DNA of 18,363 nucleotides from Candidatus Aminicenantota bacterium (GTDB lineage: Bacteria; Acidobacteriota; UBA6911; RPQK01; JAJDTT01): contig JAPOYZ010000468.1 of the NCBI GenBank assembly GCA_026706325.1, forward strand, positions 1 through 18,363, in the 5' to 3' direction. Under the pieces are notes generated by a model. The model was given only the letters and a program-made list of their open reading frames with translations, was not told where the DNA came from and did no database searches. Both the position numbers and the translations under genes were made by a program. Shown here in pieces: positions 14,791 to 18,363 of this stretch (positions within the stretch are counted from its first letter, which is position 1; every line of letters begins with the position of its first letter).

Positions 14791-14940
14791 TCCTGAGAGA
14801 AACAGGAGTGTTCCAGCAACGGGGATTTTCCTACCCCCGCTCTCGCAGCCTGCTGTCCCTGGCCATGGGTCGTGGTTGGTGCGAAAGAGGGCGCCTGAAA
14901 GACGCCCCTCCAACCTGCGCGTTTCTCAGGAGAAAACGTT
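14791..14940. repeat. Hairpin repeat cluster C
   Basis: The copies are TCCTG-AGAGAAA-CAGGA (14791-14807), GGGG-ATTTTCCTA-CCCC (14821-14837) and GGGCGCC-TGAAA-GACGCCC (14889-14907; a T-G wobble is needed on the minus strand). A fourth, imperfect one is CGTTTCTC-AG-GAGAAAACG (about 14920-14938). In the right orientation their loops read TTTCTCT, TTTTCC and TTTCA, like clusters A and B. The stems of the first two are short and less certain. Confidence 0.5.
14889..14910 (-). terminator. Probable metK terminator
   Basis: Downstream of the metK stop, the minus strand reads GAGGGGCGTC-TTTCA-GGCGCCCTC and then TTTCGC. This is a GC-rich stem of about 8 pairs with one bulge and one wobble, followed by a short T-run. 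The weaker hairpin at 14920-14938 lies between it and metK. The T-run is short, so termination strength is uncertain. Confidence 0.45.
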
Positions 14941-14952
14941 GTGGGCAGGGCG

Positions 14953-16104
14953 TCAGAGTCCGGCGGCTTGTCGGAGGGCGTCGGCCCGGTCGGTCCTCTC
15001 CCAGGCGAAGCCCTCTTCCTCCCGGCCGAAGTGCCCGAAGGCGGCCGTCCGCCGGAAGATGGGACGCCTGAGCTGCAGGGTCTCGATGATGTCCCTGGGG
15101 GTCAGAGGGAAGTGCTCCCGAACCAGGTTTCCGATGGTCTCCTCGGCCACGGCTTCTGTCCCTTCCGCGTCCACGGCAACGGAAACCGGCTCGGCCACTC
15201 CGATGGCATAGGCCAATTGGACCTTCAAGCGTTGGGCAAGTCCCGCGGCGACACAATTCTTGGCGATGTAACGGGCCATGTAGGAGGCGGAACGGTCGAC
15301 CTTGGACGGGTCCTTCCCCGAGAAAGCGCCACCGCCGTGGCCTCCCATGCCGCCGTAGGTGTCGACGATGATCTTCCGGCCCGTCACCCCGCAGTCACCC
15401 TGGGGGCCGCCCGTCACGAACCGTCCCGTCGGATTGATGTGGATCGTGGTGCCGCCGTCCATGAGTCCGGCAGGGACAACTGCGCGAATGACGTGTTCCC
15501 GTATGCCGTCGCACAGATCCCCGTAGGAGACGTCGGGGCTGTGCTGGGTCGAGACCACGACGGTGTCGACACGGACCGGTTCCGTCCCGTCGTATTCCAC
15601 CGTCACCTGCGACTTTCCGTCGGGACGCAGCCAATTCAGGATTCCCTGGCGGCGGCATTCGGAAAGACGGCGGGTGAGCGCGTGGGCCAGCATGATGGGC
15701 AGCGGCATCAACTGAGGGGTCTCGGTGCAGGCGTAGCCGAACATCAGACCCTGGTCGCCGGCTCCCCCGGTGTCCACTCCCAGGGCAATATCAGGCGACT
15801 GCCGGTCCACGGAGCAGATCACACCGCAGGTCTCGCAGTCGAACCCGTACTTGGCGCGCGTATATCCCACGTCCCGGATGACTTCCCGGGCGATCTTGGG
15901 ATAGTCCAGAGAGCAGGTGGTGGTGATCTCTCCGGCGATGACCACCAAGCCGGTCGTCACCAGGGTCTCGCAGGCCACCCGTCCCTGCGGGTCTTCGGTC
16001 AGAACCGCGTCCAGAACGCCATCGGAAATCTGGTCCGCGATCTTGTCCGGATGCCCTTCGGTGACCGATTCCGAGCTAAACAGGTGTCGACTCTTTGGCG
16101 CCAT
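14953..16104 (-). CDS. metK: S-adenosylmethionine synthase
   Basis: Cytosolic enzyme that makes S-adenosylmethionine from methionine and ATP. At 383 aa it has the normal length. All three conserved regions are clear: TEGHPDKIADQISD (15-28) in the N-terminal domain, the GAGDQGLMFGYA signature in mid-protein, and the P-loop-like GGGAFSGKDPSKVDRSASY. The start MAPKSRHLFSSESVTEGHPDK fits the family, and AAGGA lies upstream of the ATG at 16104. It stands alone, flanked by a candidate promoter upstream and hairpins downstream. No SAM riboswitch is seen in its leader. In many bacteria ahcY is next to metK, but not here. Confidence 0.97.
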   Translation of the reverse strand: MAPKSRHLFSSESVTEGHPDKIADQISDGVLDAVLTEDPQGRVACETLVTTGLVVIAGEITTTCSLDYPKIAREVIRDVGYTRAKYGFDCETCGVICSVDRQSPDIALGVDTGGAGDQGLMFGYACTETPQLMPLPIMLAHALTRRLSECRRQGILNWLRPDGKSQVTVEYDGTEPVRVDTVVVSTQHSPDVSYGDLCDGIREHVIRAVVPAGLMDGGTTIHINPTGRFVTGGPQGDCGVTGRKIIVDTYGGMGGHGGGAFSGKDPSKVDRSASYMARYIAKNCVAAGLAQRLKVQLAYAIGVAEPVSVAVDAEGTEAVAEETIGNLVREHFPLTPRDIIETLQLRRPIFRRTAAFGHFGREEEGFAWERTDRADALRQAAGL

Positions 16105-16408
16105 GCACTCGTCCTTTGTTTTGGGAATTTCTCAGGTGACCGCCGGAGATGGCAATAACTAGCACAGGGGCCCGCAGAGTGTCAACGCGGACGGAGCGCC
16201 GGGTCAGCCCGCCATACTCGCGGGAAAGAAAGATACAAATCGCTCTCTAGAGTCTGCGCCGTAGAAATGATCGTAGCGAGAAAGTGGGGAATCGAGGACA
16301 GATTTTCACGATTTTGAGGTGCATAGTTGTTCTATTCGCCGAGAAATCGGGGAAATATGGACCGATTCCCCGCTTTCGCAGTAGATTGATTTCTGCGGCG
16401 CAGGCTCT
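16105..16408. other. Intergenic region between DUF1501 and metK
   Basis: These 304 bases hold no gene. The metK-proximal part (16105-16241) contains the metK leader and a candidate promoter. The rest is taken up by a 150-bp palindromic element (16254-16403) that reaches almost to the DUF1501 stop codon. Confidence 0.7.
16156..16185 (-). promoter_or_regulatory. Candidate metK promoter
   Basis: On the minus strand, a perfect TTGACA -35 box (16185-16180) is followed after 18 bases by TAGTTA (16161-16156). The -10 match is poor, but the position, about 50 bases before the metK ATG, is right. The spacer contains the GC-rich palindrome GGGCCC. Confidence 0.4.
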
Positions 16409-16412
16409 CTAG
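16242..16412. repeat. 150-bp palindromic MITE/REP-doublet-like element with flanking direct repeats
   Basis: The element 16254-16403 is an imperfect palindrome over its whole length. The outer 41 bases of the two ends match as inverted repeats at 32 of 41 positions without gaps; both ends start CTGCGCCG and contain AGAAAT and GGGGAATCG. The similarity continues inwards with one gap to a loop near 16329. The 9-bp sequence GCTCTCTAG occurs at 16242-16250 and again at 16404-16412, as a target-site duplication would, although three extra bases (AGT) separate the left copy from the inverted repeat. The right copy contains the stop codon of the DUF1501 gene. No transposase is encoded, so movement would need one in trans. 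It could also fold in RNA and act as a bidirectional terminator. Confidence 0.65.
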
Positions 16413-17911
16413 GCGATGATCGTGTCGAGAACCTTTCCACCGATATCGGTGAGCCTTCTGAAGCGGCCGTCGTGGAGGTAGGTCAGCCGTTCGTCGTGAA
16501 GACCGAGGAGATTCAAGATGGTCGCGTGGACGTCGCGCATGTGAATGGGCTGGCCGATTTGACCGATGCCGAAATCATCCGTCTCGCCGACTCGTGAACC
16601 GCCCTTGACGTCTCCGCCGGCCAGCCACATGCACAGTCCATACTGATTGTGGTCCCGGCCGGGCTTGTCGCCGTACAGATCGTTGATGAAAGAAGTCCGC
16701 CCCATTTCAGACGCCCAGACGACAAGCGTCTCTTCCAGCAGTCCCTCCCTCTTCAGGTCCTTGAGCAGCGCAGCGACGGGTTGATCCACCTCCATGCAGT
16801 GCCGTGGAAGCCGGCCTTTGATATTGCCGTGGTCGTCCCAACTACTCTTGCCGTTCTCGACTCCGTGAACCACGAGACTGTAGCGGACTCCCTTTTGCAC
16901 CAGGCGCTTGGCCAGCAGACACTGGCGTCCAAAGGCCTCGGTAAGCGGATTGTCCAGGCCGTACATCTTTTTGGTTACTTCCGATTCCTTGGACAGATCC
17001 ACAACTTCCGGGGCTTCGGCCTGCATGCGGAACGCCAGTTCATAGGCGTTGATGCGGGCCTCCAGCTCCGCGGCGGCCGGCCGCCCGGCCTGATGCCGGC
17101 GGTTGAGCCACGTCAACAGGTCGAACTCTTCACGCTGCTGTCTTCGACTGATCCTTACCGGCGGTTTCAGGTCGAGAATGGGTGTACCGACGGAGCGAAA
17201 GAGGGTCCCTTGATAGGAAGCGGGCAAGTAACCGCTTCCGCGCACGGCCGCGCCGTTGATGGGAGCTCCCCTCGGGTCCTGAATGACGACGTAGCCGGGA
17301 AGGTTCCGGTTGGAGCTTCCCAGCCCATAGGTGATCCAGGCGCCAACTGAAGGGTCGCCCGGAAACTGCGAGCCGGTGTTCACGTGGAGCGTGGCCGGTC
17401 CGTGATTGTTGTTATCCACCTCGATGCCGAAAATGAATGCCAAGTCGTCGACACATTCGCTGAGGTGCGGAAACAGGGTGGAAATATGGTGTCCCGACTT
17501 ACCGGCCCTCTTGAATTCCCAAGGGCTGGGAATGACCTGGTGGGGCGTATTCAGAAATCCGTCGATTTCACCGCTGAAGCCGGTCATTTTGGGAACCCGC
17601 CGTCCCGCGTATTCCTTCAGTGCCGGCTTGTAGTCGAAGGTGTCCATCTGGCTCACGCCTCCGGACATGAAAAGGAAAATGCAGTGCTTTGCCTTGCGGG
17701 GAAAGTGCGGCGCGCGGGCGGCGAGCGGACTTTGCAGCGTCGGTGACGCACCCAACCGCTCGGCGAGAATCCCGGCCAGGGCGAGGGCTCCGATCCCGTT
17801 ATAGGAACGGGACAGGAATTCCCGGCGAGAGTGGGCATTGGGACCGAAACCGGAACACTGTCCATCCCATTGATTCGCGGAAAACTGCGGATATTCTGAT
17901 CTTTTCTTCAC
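16409..17911 (-). CDS. DUF1501 family Tat-exported protein
   Basis: DUF1501 protein (500 aa), related to the alkaline phosphatase/sulfatase superfamily and common in Planctomycetota, Verrucomicrobiota and Acidobacteriota, where it is paired with DUF1549/DUF1553 proteins. A twin-arginine signal, SRREFLSRS (28-36), is followed by the hydrophobic GIGALALAGILA, so it is exported folded. Family-typical segments are FMSGGVSQMDTFDYKP, SWDDHGN, VVWASEMGRTSF, GRDHNQYG and HMRDVHATILNLLGL. The start is GTG 17911 with AGGAG six bases upstream, nine bases after the DUF1553 stop. Its biochemical role is not established; polysaccharide use is often proposed. The stop codon lies inside the direct repeat that flanks the palindromic element. 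Confidence 0.9.
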   Translation of the reverse strand: MKKRSEYPQFSANQWDGQCSGFGPNAHSRREFLSRSYNGIGALALAGILAERLGASPTLQSPLAARAPHFPRKAKHCIFLFMSGGVSQMDTFDYKPALKEYAGRRVPKMTGFSGEIDGFLNTPHQVIPSPWEFKRAGKSGHHISTLFPHLSECVDDLAFIFGIEVDNNNHGPATLHVNTGSQFPGDPSVGAWITYGLGSSNRNLPGYVVIQDPRGAPINGAAVRGSGYLPASYQGTLFRSVGTPILDLKPPVRISRRQQREEFDLLTWLNRRHQAGRPAAAELEARINAYELAFRMQAEAPEVVDLSKESEVTKKMYGLDNPLTEAFGRQCLLAKRLVQKGVRYSLVVHGVENGKSSWDDHGNIKGRLPRHCMEVDQPVAALLKDLKREGLLEETLVVWASEMGRTSFINDLYGDKPGRDHNQYGLCMWLAGGDVKGGSRVGETDDFGIGQIGQPIHMRDVHATILNLLGLHDERLTYLHDGRFRRLTDIGGKVLDTIIA

Positions 17912-17920
17912 GACGTACTC

Positions 17921-18363
17921 CTAGTCGACATAGAGTAACTCGTTACTGTTCAAGAGGACCCGGCACAGGGCCACCAAGGCCTCCCGGCCGGATTCCCGCT
18001 TATTGACGAATCTTTGAGCCTCGTTGAGTTCATCCGGGTCCGGATTGCGTCCGAACGCCAGTTGAAACGCTCTCCGGACATGTCCGCCGTTTTCAGCGCT
18101 GCTCTCTCTGGTAATTCGTTCGGCGATGGCTTCGGCTTCCGTATTCACGAAACCACTATCGTACATGGTCAGAGCCTGCAACGGGGTGACCGACGTTTCC
18201 CGGCGTTCGCACGGAAGCGTGAGGGGAGGCGAGTCGAAAACTTCCAGGAAAGGCAGCGGCTGCGAGCGTCGCTGGTAAACGTAAACGCTCCGTTTCCAGG
18301 CATCAGCCCCGTGGGATGTGTCCCAGCGGGCCGCCCCGCGGGTTTCGGCCGAAAGCTGCTGGG
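17921..18363 (-). CDS. DUF1553 (planctomycete-type) protein, C-terminal part
   Basis: The reading frame is open to the right edge, so only the last 146 or so residues are in the window and the N-terminus lies beyond it. The C-terminal DUF1553 pattern is clear: WKRSVYVYQRRSQPLPFLEVFDSP, then CERRETSVTPLQALTMYDSGFV, and the closing ALCRVLLNSNELLYVD. Full proteins usually carry a cytochrome c-like domain, DUF1549 and sometimes a concanavalin-like domain before this part, but none of that can be checked here. It forms an operon with the DUF1501 gene, with a 9-base gap. The pair probably acts in the cell envelope or periplasm on an unknown substrate. Confidence 0.88.
   Translation of the reverse strand, partial: QQLSAETRGAARWDTSHGADAWKRSVYVYQRRSQPLPFLEVFDSPPLTLPCERRETSVTPLQALTMYDSGFVNTEAEAIAERITRESSAENGGHVRRAFQLAFGRNPDPDELNEAQRFVNKRESGREALVALCRVLLNSNELLYVD

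Larger units (their letters stand above)
14592..14952. other. Intergenic region between metK and the HicB-like gene
   Basis: No supported gene is seen in these 361 bases. Next to the HicB-like start, TCCGG-TTT-CCGGA (14598-14610) overlaps the Shine-Dalgarno sequence (14596-14600 on the minus strand), and GTTCCCT-CCTG-AGGGAAC (14633-14650) is a perfect hairpin in the presumed leader. Further right lie hairpin cluster C and the probable metK terminator. I found no convincing promoter for the HicB-like gene and no hicA. Confidence 0.6.

Noticed and set aside
14592..14952. A hicA toxin gene next to the HicB-like gene
   Set aside because: No minus-strand frame here resembles HicA. The only open frame (14683-14913) is rich in R, G and S with no recognisable fold and overlaps the hairpins.
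16105..16253. SAM riboswitch upstream of metK
   Set aside because: The leader from the candidate promoter is only about 50 bases long and shows neither the multi-stem layout of SAM-I nor a compact SAM-II/III-like core.

Overview
This is an 18.4 kb piece of a GC-rich bacterial chromosome, apparently from an uncultured or little-studied lineage. A Tat-exported DUF1501 protein paired with a DUF1553 protein, a CoxSLM-type molybdenum hydroxylase cluster, and many short intergenic hairpins together suggest Acidobacteriota or a neighbouring group such as Planctomycetota or Verrucomicrobiota. There is no rRNA or other direct taxonomic marker, so this is a weak inference. I support 18 protein genes, two of them cut by the window edges. 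I see no tRNA, rRNA, CRISPR array, riboswitch or transposase gene.

Layout. (1) Bases 1-1399 (+): two inner-membrane permeases of a PotB/PotC-type ABC importer, the first cut at the window edge, ending in a hairpin terminator. (2) 1599-3310 (+): a DUF3311 small membrane protein overlapping a sodium:solute symporter. (3) 3425-5190 (-): a visibly AT-richer island with an AAA_21/OLD-like ATPase and a DUF4276 (TOPRIM-like) protein joined by an ATGA overlap and with its own candidate promoter. This is the best candidate for an anti-phage or other nucleic-acid-directed system here. (4) 5371-12256 (-): a seven-gene operon in the order coxG-like, coxS, coxL, coxM, MoxR/CoxD, CoxE (VWA) and MocA-like cytidylyltransferase. 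It makes a three-subunit xanthine dehydrogenase-family enzyme together with its maturation machinery. The active-site loop reads ACRGAGR, so this is not a form I (Cu-Mo) CO dehydrogenase, and its substrate is unknown. (5) 12534-13244 (+): a rhomboid serine protease. (6) 13278-14591 (-): a HicB-like small protein followed 3 nt later by an XdhC/CoxF-type maturation factor, probably serving the same hydroxylase. (7) 14953-16104 (-): metK, with a candidate promoter. (8) 16409-18363 (-): DUF1501 and the C-terminus of DUF1553.

The non-coding DNA is also notable. At least ten short hairpins lie in three intergenic gaps (1403-1532, 12344-12473, 14791-14940). Their arms differ but remain complementary, while the loops share a TTTCC/TTTCT-like core, which suggests a dispersed repeat family under base-pairing constraint. 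Separately, 16254-16403 is a 150-bp near-palindrome flanked by a 9-bp direct repeat, which looks like a MITE or REP-doublet insertion at the very end of the DUF1501 gene.
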